From Paracoccus hibiscisoli (GTDB taxonomy: Bacteria > Pseudomonadota > Alphaproteobacteria > Rhodobacterales > Rhodobacteraceae): DNA of 64,000 nucleotides. Each line of letters opens with the position of its first letter. Position 1 is the first letter of the stretch. The notes beneath the pieces are model-generated. The model saw only the letters and a list, made by a program, of their open reading frames with translations, was not told the DNA's origin and did no database searches. Positions 25,947 to 34,385 of this stretch are shown piece by piece. The position numbers and the translations under genes are program-made. The stretch covers positions 62,001 through 126,000 of the forward strand of contig NZ_SUNH01000012.1 in the NCBI RefSeq assembly GCF_005048265.1. The letters run 5' to 3'.

Positions 25947-26870
25947 TCAGGCCCCTTTCTCGTCGCGCCACATCTTCCAGATGAAGCCCGAGATGAAGAT
26001 CATCATGATGCCGAACAGCACGACCGCGATCGCCGCGCCGTAACCCATCCGGTATCCGTATTCCGACAGCGCCTGTTCGTACATGTAATAGGACAGCACG
26101 CGCGACGACCCGAACGGCCCGCCCGAGGTCATGATGCTGACCAGATCAAAGCTGCGCAGCGCGCCGATGACGGTGACCACCACCGCGATGAAGGTCGCGG
26201 GACGCAATTGCGGCAGCACGACGTGCCACAGCATCCGCCAGCCCTTGGCGCCGTCCAGGCGGGCGGCCTCGATCTGGTCGGGGGCCACCGCGTTCAGGCC
26301 GGTCAGATACAGGATCATGCAATAGGCGATCTGCGGCCACAGGCCCGCGGCGATGATGCCATAGGTCACGTAACGCTCATCCGCCAACAGCGCCACGCCT
26401 GTGCCCGTCACCCATTCGATCAGCGCATAGAACAGCCCGAATCCCGGCGCGTAGAACCACGAAAAGATCAGCCCCACGACCACCTGGCTGATGACGAAGG
26501 GAAAGAAGAACAGTGACTTGTAGATGCGGATGCCGCGCACGGTCTGGTTCAGGAACAGCGCGATCATCAGCCCGGCCGGCACGGCCAGCAGATACAGCGC
26601 CAGCCAGATGATGTTGTTCTTGAGGCTGGTATAGAACGCCTCGTCCCACCACAGCTCGCTGTAATTGGCCAGGCCGATCCAGCGCATGGCCCCCAGCCCG
26701 TCCCAATCGTGAAACGACACCCAGATCGACTGAAAGATCGGGATGATCACATAGACGGAAAACATCAGCAGGCCCGGGGCCAGGAACAGCCAGGGCGTCA
26801 GCTGACGCCGCGACCGGCGCGCGCGCGGGACGGTCGCCGGGGGCGGGGCGGGGTGGGGCAGGGCGGTCAT
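25947..26870 (-). CDS. ABC sugar transporter permease (MalF/UgpA type)
   Basis: This 307-residue permease has six helices, with the first in LTPWLFLAPGLLMFSVYVIIPIF, and the EAA loop QIEAARLDGAKGWRMLWHVVLPQLRPA. The start at 26870 follows an AAGGTGG site; ten upstream in-frame residues are less likely. It pairs with the 25098 permease. A stable hairpin lies between it and the binding-protein gene. Confidence 0.92.
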   Translation of the reverse strand: MTALPHPAPPPATVPRARRSRRQLTPWLFLAPGLLMFSVYVIIPIFQSIWVSFHDWDGLGAMRWIGLANYSELWWDEAFYTSLKNNIIWLALYLLAVPAGLMIALFLNQTVRGIRIYKSLFFFPFVISQVVVGLIFSWFYAPGFGLFYALIEWVTGTGVALLADERYVTYGIIAAGLWPQIAYCMILYLTGLNAVAPDQIEAARLDGAKGWRMLWHVVLPQLRPATFIAVVVTVIGALRSFDLVSIMTSGGPFGSSRVLSYYMYEQALSEYGYRMGYGAAIAVVLFGIMMIFISGFIWKMWRDEKGA

Positions 26871-26899
26871 CGGGGCCACCTTCTTCTGGCGGGAAAACA

Positions 26900-26920
26900 C
26901 GCGGGCAGGGGCTGCCCGCG
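26900..26920 (-). repeat. intercistronic hairpin between binding protein and permease genes
   Basis: CGCGGGCAG and CTGCCCGCG form a perfect nine-pair stem with a three-base loop. It sits in the 71-base gap between the binding-protein stop and permease start. There is no T-tract. Such hairpins often stabilise the upstream message, giving more binding protein than permease; that role is inferred. Confidence 0.55.
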
Positions 26921-26941
26921 CAAGGGTTCACGGGGTGACGA

Positions 26942-28177
26942 TCACTGGGCGTAGACGCGCTGACGCTGACGCTCCAGCCGGTCCAGGATGGCGTCCAGAC
27001 GCTCGGGGCGGACCATGAATTCCTGGAAGCCCTCCATCCCGGCCTTGGCCATTTCCGGCGGCGCGTCGCGGTCAAAGAACTGCGCGATGCCGCCCTCGGC
27101 GGTGGACAGCATCTCGAACCCGGCCTGCAGGAAGGGGTCGTCGCCCACCGTCGCCTCGGCATTGACCGGCAGCTGGCCCAGGGCCGCGTTCAGCGTGGTC
27201 TGCACGTCGGGACGCGCGGCAAAGGCCAAGAATAGCTTGGCATCGTCGGGGTTCTTGGCACCCGCGGGGATATGCAGCGTGTCGGTCGGGGCCTCTTCGG
27301 CGCGGGGGATGTCGGGGTTGATCGTGGGGAAGGACATGAAGCCCAGGCTGTCATCCGTCATGCCGCCATCCTTGAAGCTTGCGACCGCGAAATTGCCCAT
27401 GACGTAGTTCGCGGCCTTGCCCTGCACCAGGTTCGACACCGCATCCTGCCAATCGATCGCGGCATGGTTGGCCGAGACATAGGGCAGCACCTTTTCGAAT
27501 TCGGCAAAGACCGCGCGCACGCTGTCGTCCGTCCAGGGGATTTCCCCGTTGGTCAGCTGCATGTGCCAGTCATAGCCGTTCGTGCGCAGCGACAGATAGT
27601 CGAACAGCCCCGCCACCGGCCACAGCGCCTTGGAGCCCGTGGTCAGGCAGTCGATGCCCGCGGCCTTGAACGCCTCGCAATTGGCCAGGAACCCCTCCCA
27701 TGTGTCGGCGGGCTCGACCCCCACCTGCGCATAGACGTCGCGGTTCATGTAGACGCCCCACTGGTAATAGGTGAAGGGCACGCCCCATTGCTTGTCGTCG
27801 ATGGTCATCGCCGACAGGGTCGAGGACAGGCTGTCGGTCAGCCCGTGTTCCGCCCAGACATCCGACACGTCCATGAACTGGCCCGCATCGACAAAGGGGC
27901 GCATGCGGTTGCCCGCGAACCAGAACACCACATCGGGCGCATCGGCGGTCAGAAAGTTGCGGATCGCGGTCTTGTAGCCTTCGTGGTCGAAGGTGTTCAC
28001 CTGCACGTCGATCTCGGGGTTCTCGGCCTCGAAATCCGCGACCAGCTGCTCGAACGCGGCCTTGGGGGCGGGGTCGGATGCGTTGCTGTTGAACACCAGA
28101 ACCCGGCTTTGGGCAAAGGCGGGGGCGGCGGTGGACAGCAGCATCGCCAGCACCAGCCCTTTTCTCAGATGGACCAT
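26942..28177 (-). CDS. ABC sugar transporter solute-binding protein
   Basis: This 411-residue periplasmic receptor begins with a signal peptide (MVHLRKGLVLAMLLSTAAPAFA). The mature region has family-1 features: VLVFNSNASDPAPKAAFEQLVADFEAENPEIDVQV, PDVVFWFAGNRM, WGVPFTYYQWGVYMNRDVY and WEGFLANCEAFKAAGIDCLTTGSKALWPVAGLFDYL. It is the first gene of the leftward galactoside operon, with GGGAGGGAG before the ATG and a near-consensus promoter 47 bases or more upstream. A galactoside ligand is inferred from the enzymes downstream. Confidence 0.94.
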   Translation of the reverse strand: MVHLRKGLVLAMLLSTAAPAFAQSRVLVFNSNASDPAPKAAFEQLVADFEAENPEIDVQVNTFDHEGYKTAIRNFLTADAPDVVFWFAGNRMRPFVDAGQFMDVSDVWAEHGLTDSLSSTLSAMTIDDKQWGVPFTYYQWGVYMNRDVYAQVGVEPADTWEGFLANCEAFKAAGIDCLTTGSKALWPVAGLFDYLSLRTNGYDWHMQLTNGEIPWTDDSVRAVFAEFEKVLPYVSANHAAIDWQDAVSNLVQGKAANYVMGNFAVASFKDGGMTDDSLGFMSFPTINPDIPRAEEAPTDTLHIPAGAKNPDDAKLFLAFAARPDVQTTLNAALGQLPVNAEATVGDDPFLQAGFEMLSTAEGGIAQFFDRDAPPEMAKAGMEGFQEFMVRPERLDAILDRLERQRQRVYAQ

Positions 28178-28206
28178 GGTCTCCCTCCCATTTTGGTTCC
28201 AAATAG

Positions 28207-28259
28207 TGAAACTTAGTTTTGAATATTGAAACTATGCTGCGAATCGCATAGCCTGTCAA
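28207..28259. promoter_or_regulatory. divergent galactose control region: promoter and IclR-type operators
   Basis: On the minus strand TTGACA (complement of 28254-28259), 17 bases, then CATAGT (complement of 28231-28236) should drive the binding-protein operon. The spacer holds the dyad CTATGC-N8-GCATAG (28232-28251). Downstream of the start, two TGAAACT repeats (28207-28213 and 28227-28233) lie exactly 20 bases apart, with the opposed AGTTTT between them. IclR proteins usually bind such repeats; which element is the real operator is open. Confidence 0.6.
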
Positions 28260-28276
28260 CAACGAGGGAGGACGCC

Positions 28277-29074
28277 GTGACAGGGCAGGGACGCGAGACG
28301 ACCGACGGCACCGTGGGCCGCACGCTGGCCGTGCTGGACCTGGTGGCGGCCTTCGGGCGGCCGGTGCGCTTTGCCGAGATCCTGCCGGTGGCGGGCCTGC
28401 CCAAGGCGACGCTGTACCGGTTCCTGCAGGCGCTGACGCATCAGGACATGCTGGCTTATGACGACGACCGCCAGACCTATGCGCCCGGCATGCGGCTGGT
28501 GCGGCTGGCCCATGCGGCCTGGGCGCAGTCCAGCTTGGCGCCCCTGGCGCAGGAGGTGCTGGACCGGCTGGCCGTGGATCTGGGCCAGACGGTGCATCTG
28601 GCGCAGCTGGACAACGGCGCGGTCCTTTATGTGGACAAGCGCAACGCCAAGCTGCCGGTCGAGATGTTCGCTCAATCGGGCAAGGTCGGCCCCGCCTATT
28701 GCACCGGCGTGGGCAAGGCGATGCTGGCCCATCTGCCCGAGGACAAGCTGGCCGCCGCCCTGTCGCGGCAGTCCTATCACGCGCATACGCCCAACTCCCT
28801 GACCAGCGCGGAGGCGCTGCGCGCCGAGCTGGTCCGCATCCGAGAGCGCGGCTATGCCCTGGACGACGAGGAGCACGAGACCGGCATCGCCTGCATCGCG
28901 GCACCGATCCTGTCGGGCACCGGGCGGGTGCTGGGCGCGATTTCCGTCACCACCACCACGGCCACGACCAGCCGCGCGCAACTGCTGGCGCTGGCCGGTC
29001 CCGTCACCCAAGCAGCGGCCCAGATCGCCGCGACCGCCGACACCTGGCGGTTCCCCGAACACAAGCAAGCATGA
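28277..29074 (+). CDS. IclR-family transcriptional regulator of the galactose genes
   Basis: This 265-residue regulator has an N-terminal winged helix (TVGRTLAVLDLVAAFGRPVRFAEI to KATLYRFLQALTHQDML) and the IclR effector domain (HLAQLDNGAVLYVDKR; YCTGVGKAMLAHLPE; DDEEHETGIACIAAPI). I chose a GTG start at 28277 because it is preceded by GAGGGAGGA at good spacing; an ATG 17 codons upstream lies inside the operator region. It leads the rightward operon, with the ATPase gene seven bases on. Whether it represses or activates cannot be told. Confidence 0.92.
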   Translation: MTGQGRETTDGTVGRTLAVLDLVAAFGRPVRFAEILPVAGLPKATLYRFLQALTHQDMLAYDDDRQTYAPGMRLVRLAHAAWAQSSLAPLAQEVLDRLAVDLGQTVHLAQLDNGAVLYVDKRNAKLPVEMFAQSGKVGPAYCTGVGKAMLAHLPEDKLAAALSRQSYHAHTPNSLTSAEALRAELVRIRERGYALDDEEHETGIACIAAPILSGTGRVLGAISVTTTTATTSRAQLLALAGPVTQAAAQIAATADTWRFPEHKQA

Positions 29075-29081
29075 GGTTGCC

Positions 29082-30137
29082 ATGTCCGGCGTCCAGTTAA
29101 GCCGCGTCACCAAGGATTTCGGCCCCGTGCGGGTCATTCACGGCGTCGACCTGCAGGTCGATCAGGGAGAGTTCTGCGTCTTTGTCGGCCCATCGGGCTG
29201 CGGGAAATCGACCCTGCTGCGGATGATCGCGGGGCTGGAAGAGACCAGCGCCGGAGAGATCCGCATCGAGGCCCAGGACGTGACCCATGCCGACCCCGCC
29301 GACCGGGGCGTGGCGATGGTGTTCCAGACCTATGCGCTTTATCCGCATATGACGGTCGCGCAGAACATGGGCTTCGGGCTGAAGATGAACGGCCACCCCA
29401 AGGCCCAGATCGCCGCCAAGGTGGCCGAGGCCGCGCGCATCCTGAAGCTGGACCCGCTGCTGGACCGCAAGCCCGCGAACCTGTCGGGCGGCCAGCGTCA
29501 GCGCGTGGCGATCGGGCGCGCCATCGTGCGCGGCCCCAAGGTGTTCCTGTTCGACGAGCCGCTGTCGAACCTCGATGCCGAATTGCGCGTCGAGATGCGG
29601 GCCGAGATCGCGCGCCTGCACCGAGAACTGGGCGCGACGATGATCTATGTCACCCATGACCAGGTCGAGGCGATGACCATGGCCGACAAGATCGTCGTCC
29701 TGCGCGCGGGCCGGATCGAGCAGGTGGGCAGCCCGATGCGGCTGTATGACGACCCCGACAACCGCTTTGTCGCGGGCTTCATCGGCAGCCCGGCGATGAA
29801 TTTCGTCGCCGGGCGCGTGCAGGGCGGACAGGTCGTGACGGGGGCCTTTGACGCGACCCTGCCCGCCACCAGTCCCGCCCTGACGGAGGGTCGCGCGGTC
29901 GAGATCGGGCTGCGCCCCGACGCGCTGACGCTGACCGCCGACGGCCCCTTCCGGGTGGAACTGGCCGAGAATCTGGGCGGCACGACCTTCGCGCATCTGC
30001 GCGCGCCCTCGGGCGAAAAGCTGATCGTGCAGACCGGCCAGCGGCTGGACCCGGCGGGCGGCGGCAGCGTCGGCCTGACCTTTGATCCCGCACATGCGTT
30101 CTATTTCGACGCCCAGACCGGGCAGCGGCTGAGATGA
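29082..30137 (+). CDS. ABC sugar transporter ATP-binding protein (UgpC/MsmK type)
   Basis: This 351-residue ATPase has Walker A GPSGCGKST, the Q-loop VFQTYALYPHMTV, the signature LSGGQRQRVAIGRAI, Walker B VFLFDEPLSNLD and the H-loop YVTHDQ. A C-terminal TOBE domain follows (EIGLRPDALTL). It completes the importer whose membrane and binding subunits are in the divergent operon, so both operons must be switched on together. Its stop overlaps the galactose dehydrogenase start (ATGA). Confidence 0.95.
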   Translation: MSGVQLSRVTKDFGPVRVIHGVDLQVDQGEFCVFVGPSGCGKSTLLRMIAGLEETSAGEIRIEAQDVTHADPADRGVAMVFQTYALYPHMTVAQNMGFGLKMNGHPKAQIAAKVAEAARILKLDPLLDRKPANLSGGQRQRVAIGRAIVRGPKVFLFDEPLSNLDAELRVEMRAEIARLHRELGATMIYVTHDQVEAMTMADKIVVLRAGRIEQVGSPMRLYDDPDNRFVAGFIGSPAMNFVAGRVQGGQVVTGAFDATLPATSPALTEGRAVEIGLRPDALTLTADGPFRVELAENLGGTTFAHLRAPSGEKLIVQTGQRLDPAGGGSVGLTFDPAHAFYFDAQTGQRLR

Positions 30138-31042
30138 GCCTGCGCATCGGACTTGTGGGTCTGGGCACCATCGCGCGTGCCCAGCACCTGCCCGCCATTG
30201 CCGCGACCGATGGTGTGGCCCTGACCGCCATCGCCAGCCGCAATGCTACGCTGGAGGGCGTCGCCAACCATCGCGACGTGACGCAGATGCTGGCCGATGT
30301 GGATGCCGTGTCGCTGTGCACCCCGCCGCAGGGGCGCTTCGATCAGGCCATGGCGGTGCTGCGCGCGGGCCGCCACCTGATGCTGGAGAAACCCCCCGGC
30401 GCGACCCTGTCGGAGATGGCCGTCCTTGAGGCCGAGGCCGCGCGGCAGGGCGTCACGATCCACGCCACCTGGCACTCGCGTGAGGCGGCGGCGGTCGATG
30501 CCGCCCGTGACTGGCTGGCCCGGACACGCATCCGTGCCATCCGCATCGACTGGCGCGAGGATGTACGCAAATGGCATCCGGGGCAGGACTGGATCTGGCA
30601 GCCCGGCGGCCTTGGCGTCTTTGACCCCGGCATCAACGCGCTGTCGATCCTGACCGCGCTGATCCCCGATGCGCGCATGGTCGGCGCCGATCTGCATATC
30701 CCCGCGAACCGCCAGGCCCCCATCGCCGCCGATCTGGAACTGGATGCGGGCCATCCCATCGCCGCGCATTTTAACTGGCGCGTGACGGGCGGAGAGACCT
30801 GGCAGATCGCCTTTGACACCGATGCGGGCGCGGCCACGCTGTCCGAAGGCGGCGCGCGCTTTACCGCGCCGGGCATTCAGACCGCCGGAGAGAACCGCGA
30901 ATATGCCCGCCTCTACGCCCGGTTCCGCGATCTGGTCGCGGCGGGCGACAGCGATTGCGATCTGGCGCCGCTGCGTCTGGTCGCCGATGCCTTCCTGACG
31001 GGCCGCCAGCACGCGGCCCCCGCCTTCGAGGACCATTCATGA
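30134..31042 (+). CDS. D-galactose 1-dehydrogenase (Gfo/Idh/MocA family)
   Basis: This 302-residue enzyme has the N-terminal NAD(P) fold IGLVGLGTIARAQHLPAI, the family EKPPG motif after HLML, and the WREDVRKWHPGQDWIWQPGGLGVFDPGINALS block with the catalytic residues. This block is the form found in bacterial galactose/arabinose 1-dehydrogenases. The enzyme would oxidise beta-D-galactose to galactonolactone, the first step of the De Ley-Doudoroff pathway. It is coupled at both ends by ATGA overlaps. Activity on L-arabinose is a likely side reaction. Confidence 0.9.
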   Translation: MSLRIGLVGLGTIARAQHLPAIAATDGVALTAIASRNATLEGVANHRDVTQMLADVDAVSLCTPPQGRFDQAMAVLRAGRHLMLEKPPGATLSEMAVLEAEAARQGVTIHATWHSREAAAVDAARDWLARTRIRAIRIDWREDVRKWHPGQDWIWQPGGLGVFDPGINALSILTALIPDARMVGADLHIPANRQAPIAADLELDAGHPIAAHFNWRVTGGETWQIAFDTDAGAATLSEGGARFTAPGIQTAGENREYARLYARFRDLVAAGDSDCDLAPLRLVADAFLTGRQHAAPAFEDHS

Positions 31043-32187
31043 AAATCACCGCCGTCGAGACCTTCATCGTTCCGCCCCGCTGGTGCTTCGTCAAGATCAG
31101 CACCGACGCGGGCATCAGCGGGTGGGGTGAACCCGTGCTGGAGGGCCGCGCCGCATCGGTCGCCACCTGCGTCGAGGAGCTGTCCGACTATCTGATCGGC
31201 CGCGACCCGCGCCTGATCCAGGACCATTGGACGGTGATGTATCGCGCCGGTTTCTATCGCGGCGGCGGCATCCACATGTCGGCCATCGCGGGCATCGATC
31301 AAGCGCTGTGGGACATCAAGGGCAAGGATCTGGGCGTGCCGGTCCATGCCCTGCTGGGCGGCCAGCAGCGCGACCGGATCCGCGTCTATTCCTGGATCGG
31401 CGGCGACCGTCCGGGCGACACGGCGCGGATGGCGCGCGAGTGCGGCGACCGGGGCTTTACCGCCGTCAAGATGAACGGCACCGAGGAGATGCAGTTCGTC
31501 GACAGCCATGCCAAGGTCGATCAGGTCCTGGCGCGCGTCCAGGCCATCCGCGAGGAGATGGGCCCCGATTTCGGGATCGGCATCGATTTCCACGGCCGGG
31601 TGCATCGCCCGATGGCGAAGGTGTTGGCCAAGGAACTGGAGCCCTTCCGCCTGATGTTCATCGAGGAACCCGTCCTGTCGGAACATGCCGAGGCGCTGCG
31701 CGAGATCGCCAATCACTGCTCCACCCCCATCGCGCTTGGGGAACGGCTGTATTCCCGGTGGGATTTCAAGGCGATCCTGCAGGGCGGTTATGTCGACATC
31801 ATCCAGCCCGATCCCAGCCATGCCGGCGGCATCACCGAGACCTATCGCATCGCCGCCATGGCCGAGGCGCATGACGTGGCCCTGGCGCTGCACCGTCCGC
31901 TTGGCCCCATCGCGCTGGCCGCGAACCTGCAGCTGGACGCGGTCTGCTACAACGCCTTCATCCAGGAACAGTCGCTTGGCATCCATTACAACCAGGGCAG
32001 CGACCTGCTGGATTATCTGACCGACCCGTCGGTCTTTGCCTATGACGATGGCTTTGTCGCGATCCCGCAAGGGCCGGGCCTGGGCATCGAGGTGAACGAG
32101 GACAAGGTCCGCCAGATGGCCGCCCAAGGGCACCGCTGGCGCAACCCCGTCTGGCGCCATGCCGACGGCAGCTTTGCGGAGTGGTGA
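31039..32187 (+). CDS. dgoD: D-galactonate dehydratase
   Basis: This 382-residue enolase-superfamily enzyme removes water from D-galactonate to give 2-keto-3-deoxygalactonate. It has MKITAVETFIVPPRWCFVKI at the start, the Mg ligands Asp in GIGIDFHGRVHRP, Glu in FIEEPV and Glu in IALGERLYSRWDFK, and the catalytic His in ALHRPLGPIALAA. The length and the IVPPRW start are diagnostic for DgoD. The start overlaps the galactose dehydrogenase stop. Confidence 0.96.
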   Translation: MKITAVETFIVPPRWCFVKISTDAGISGWGEPVLEGRAASVATCVEELSDYLIGRDPRLIQDHWTVMYRAGFYRGGGIHMSAIAGIDQALWDIKGKDLGVPVHALLGGQQRDRIRVYSWIGGDRPGDTARMARECGDRGFTAVKMNGTEEMQFVDSHAKVDQVLARVQAIREEMGPDFGIGIDFHGRVHRPMAKVLAKELEPFRLMFIEEPVLSEHAEALREIANHCSTPIALGERLYSRWDFKAILQGGYVDIIQPDPSHAGGITETYRIAAMAEAHDVALALHRPLGPIALAANLQLDAVCYNAFIQEQSLGIHYNQGSDLLDYLTDPSVFAYDDGFVAIPQGPGLGIEVNEDKVRQMAAQGHRWRNPVWRHADGSFAEW

Positions 32188-32189
32188 AC

Positions 32190-34385
32190 ATGCGGACTAT
32201 CGACAAACTGAACCATGGCTGGATCTTTGCCGAAGGGGCTGCCGACCCTGCCGCGCCGCTGGCAGGCGCGTCGGTCACCCTGCCGCATAACGCCGTCGAC
32301 CTGCCGCTGAGCTATTTCGATGAGACCGGCTATCAGCGCGCCTTCACCTATCAGCGCGTGATCGCGTGGGATGACGCATGGGCGGGCCGCCGGGTGCAGC
32401 TGCGGTTCGACGGTGCGATGGCCGACAATGTGGTCTGGGTGAACGGCGTGCAGGTCGTGGCGCATCCCGACGGCTATACCCCCTTCGTGGCCGACCTGAC
32501 CGACCATCTGCGCCCCGGCGACAATCTGGTCACGGTGCGGATCGACGGGTCGGAAAACCCCGCCATCCCGCCCTTCGGCGCGCAGATCGACTATCTGACC
32601 TATGCAGGCATCTATCGCGATGTCTGGCTGATGGTGCTGCCCGAACGGCATCTGACCAATGCCCGCATCCTGACGCCCGACGCGCTGTCTGACTCCAAGA
32701 CCGTTGTGATCCGCCCTGAGGTGACCGCCCCCGGCCCGGTTCGCGCCCGCCTGCTGGACGGCACGCGCGAGATCGCCACCGTGGAGGGCGAGGGGGAGCT
32801 GACCCTGTCGGACCTCACCGGCCTCGGCCTCTGGTCCACCGACAGCCCGCAGCTTTACACGGTCGAGCTGACCCTGCCCGACAGCGGCGACGTGACCACG
32901 CACCGCTTTGGTTTCCGCACCGCGCAGTGGACGCCGCAGGGGTTCCTGCTGAACGGCCAGCCGATGACGCTGCGTGGCCTCAACCGGCATCAAAGCTGGG
33001 CGCATCAGGGCTATGCCGCGGGCCGTCACGCGCAGGAGCGCGACGCCGAGATCCTGCGCCATGATCTGGGCTGCAACATGGTCCGCACCTCGCATTATCC
33101 GCAAAGCCCATGGTTCCTGGACCGCTGCGACGAGATCGGGCTGCTGGTGTTTGAGGAAATTCCCGGCTGGCAGCATATCGGCGACCAGGCGTGGCAGGAT
33201 CGCAGCGTGGACAACGTGCGCGCCATGATCACCCGCGACTGGAACCATCCCAGCATCGTGATCTGGGGCGTGCGCATCAACGAAAGCCCGGACAGCCACG
33301 ATTTCTATGTGCGCACCAACGCGCTGGCGCGCGAGCTGGACCCGACGCGGGCCATCGGCGGCGTACGCTGCATCACCGACAGCGAGCTGCTGGAGGATGT
33401 CTATACGATGAACGATTTCATCCTGGACGAATCCGAGCTGCCGCTGATCAACCGGCCGCGCACCCCACTGCGCCCGGTGGAAGAGGTCACGGGGATCAAG
33501 AAACCGGTCCCCTATCTGGTCACCGAATATAACGGCCACATGTTCCCGACCAAGGCGCAGGACCCGGAGCTGCGCCAGATGGAGCATGTGATCCGCCATC
33601 TTGAGGTTCTGAACGCCGCCCATGGCGACCCGGCGATTTCGGGGTGCATCGGCTGGTGCATGTTCGACTACAACACGCACAAGGATTTCGGCGCAGGCGA
33701 CCGCATCTGCCATCACGGGGTCATGGACATCTGGCGCGAACCGAAATTCGCGGCCCATGCCTATGGCAGCCAGAAGCCGCCGTCCGAAGGCATCGTCATG
33801 GAGCCGGTGACCTTCTGGGCGCGCGGCGAGCGCAACATCGGCGGCGTCCTGCCGCTGATCGTGCTGACGAACTGTGACGAGGTCGAATTCGAATGCGCGG
33901 GCGTCACCCGCCGCGTGGGCCCCGACCGCGCGCGGTTCCCGCATCTGCCGCATCCGCCGGTCATCATCGACCACCGCCATATCAGCGCCGAGGAGCTGGG
34001 GCAGTGGGGCATGAGCTGGCATCCGGGCCGCATCACCGGCTGGCTGAAGGGCGAACAGGTCGCGGTGCGCGACTATGTGGCCGACCCACTGCCCACGACG
34101 CTGCAGGTCGCGCCCGATCGCGACGCGGTTCCGGCGGATGCGGATATCGACCTGCGGGTGATGCTGCGCGCGCTGGACCAGGCGGGCAACCGGCTGCCCT
34201 TCCTGGATGCCGGGGTCGCGGTCACGGTGGACGGCCCCGCGCGCCTGATCGGGCCCGACCTGCGCATGCTGCAGGGGGGCACGACGGGTCTGCTGCTGCG
34301 CCTGACCGGCGAGGTCGGACAGGTCCGCATCACCGCGCGGCACCCGCAATTCCCGGACGGTCAGGCCACGGTCTCGGTCGGCTAG
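32190..34385 (+). CDS. beta-galactosidase, GH2
   Basis: This 731-residue cytoplasmic enzyme (no signal peptide) cleaves beta-galactosides. Domains in order are a sugar-binding jelly roll (about 1-150), an immunoglobulin-like sandwich, the TIM barrel (about 250-530) and a C-terminal beta region. Catalytic residues by family position are the acid/base E365 in WGVRINES and the nucleophile E446 in LVTEYNGHMF. LNGQPMTLRGLNRHQ and MVRTSHYPQSPWFLDRCDE are GH2 marks. It is shorter than E. coli LacZ and lacks its large fifth domain. A beta-glucuronidase-like activity is possible, but the galactose context favours beta-galactosidase. Start at 32190 has GGAG upstream. Confidence 0.9.
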   Translation: MRTIDKLNHGWIFAEGAADPAAPLAGASVTLPHNAVDLPLSYFDETGYQRAFTYQRVIAWDDAWAGRRVQLRFDGAMADNVVWVNGVQVVAHPDGYTPFVADLTDHLRPGDNLVTVRIDGSENPAIPPFGAQIDYLTYAGIYRDVWLMVLPERHLTNARILTPDALSDSKTVVIRPEVTAPGPVRARLLDGTREIATVEGEGELTLSDLTGLGLWSTDSPQLYTVELTLPDSGDVTTHRFGFRTAQWTPQGFLLNGQPMTLRGLNRHQSWAHQGYAAGRHAQERDAEILRHDLGCNMVRTSHYPQSPWFLDRCDEIGLLVFEEIPGWQHIGDQAWQDRSVDNVRAMITRDWNHPSIVIWGVRINESPDSHDFYVRTNALARELDPTRAIGGVRCITDSELLEDVYTMNDFILDESELPLINRPRTPLRPVEEVTGIKKPVPYLVTEYNGHMFPTKAQDPELRQMEHVIRHLEVLNAAHGDPAISGCIGWCMFDYNTHKDFGAGDRICHHGVMDIWREPKFAAHAYGSQKPPSEGIVMEPVTFWARGERNIGGVLPLIVLTNCDEVEFECAGVTRRVGPDRARFPHLPHPPVIIDHRHISAEELGQWGMSWHPGRITGWLKGEQVAVRDYVADPLPTTLQVAPDRDAVPADADIDLRVMLRALDQAGNRLPFLDAGVAVTVDGPARLIGPDLRMLQGGTTGLLLRLTGEVGQVRITARHPQFPDGQATVSVG

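Noticed and set aside
25134..26516. A 460-codon plus-strand frame over the two sugar permease genes
   Set aside because: It has the His/Gln/Arg-rich composition of shadow frames, and both permeases are certain.
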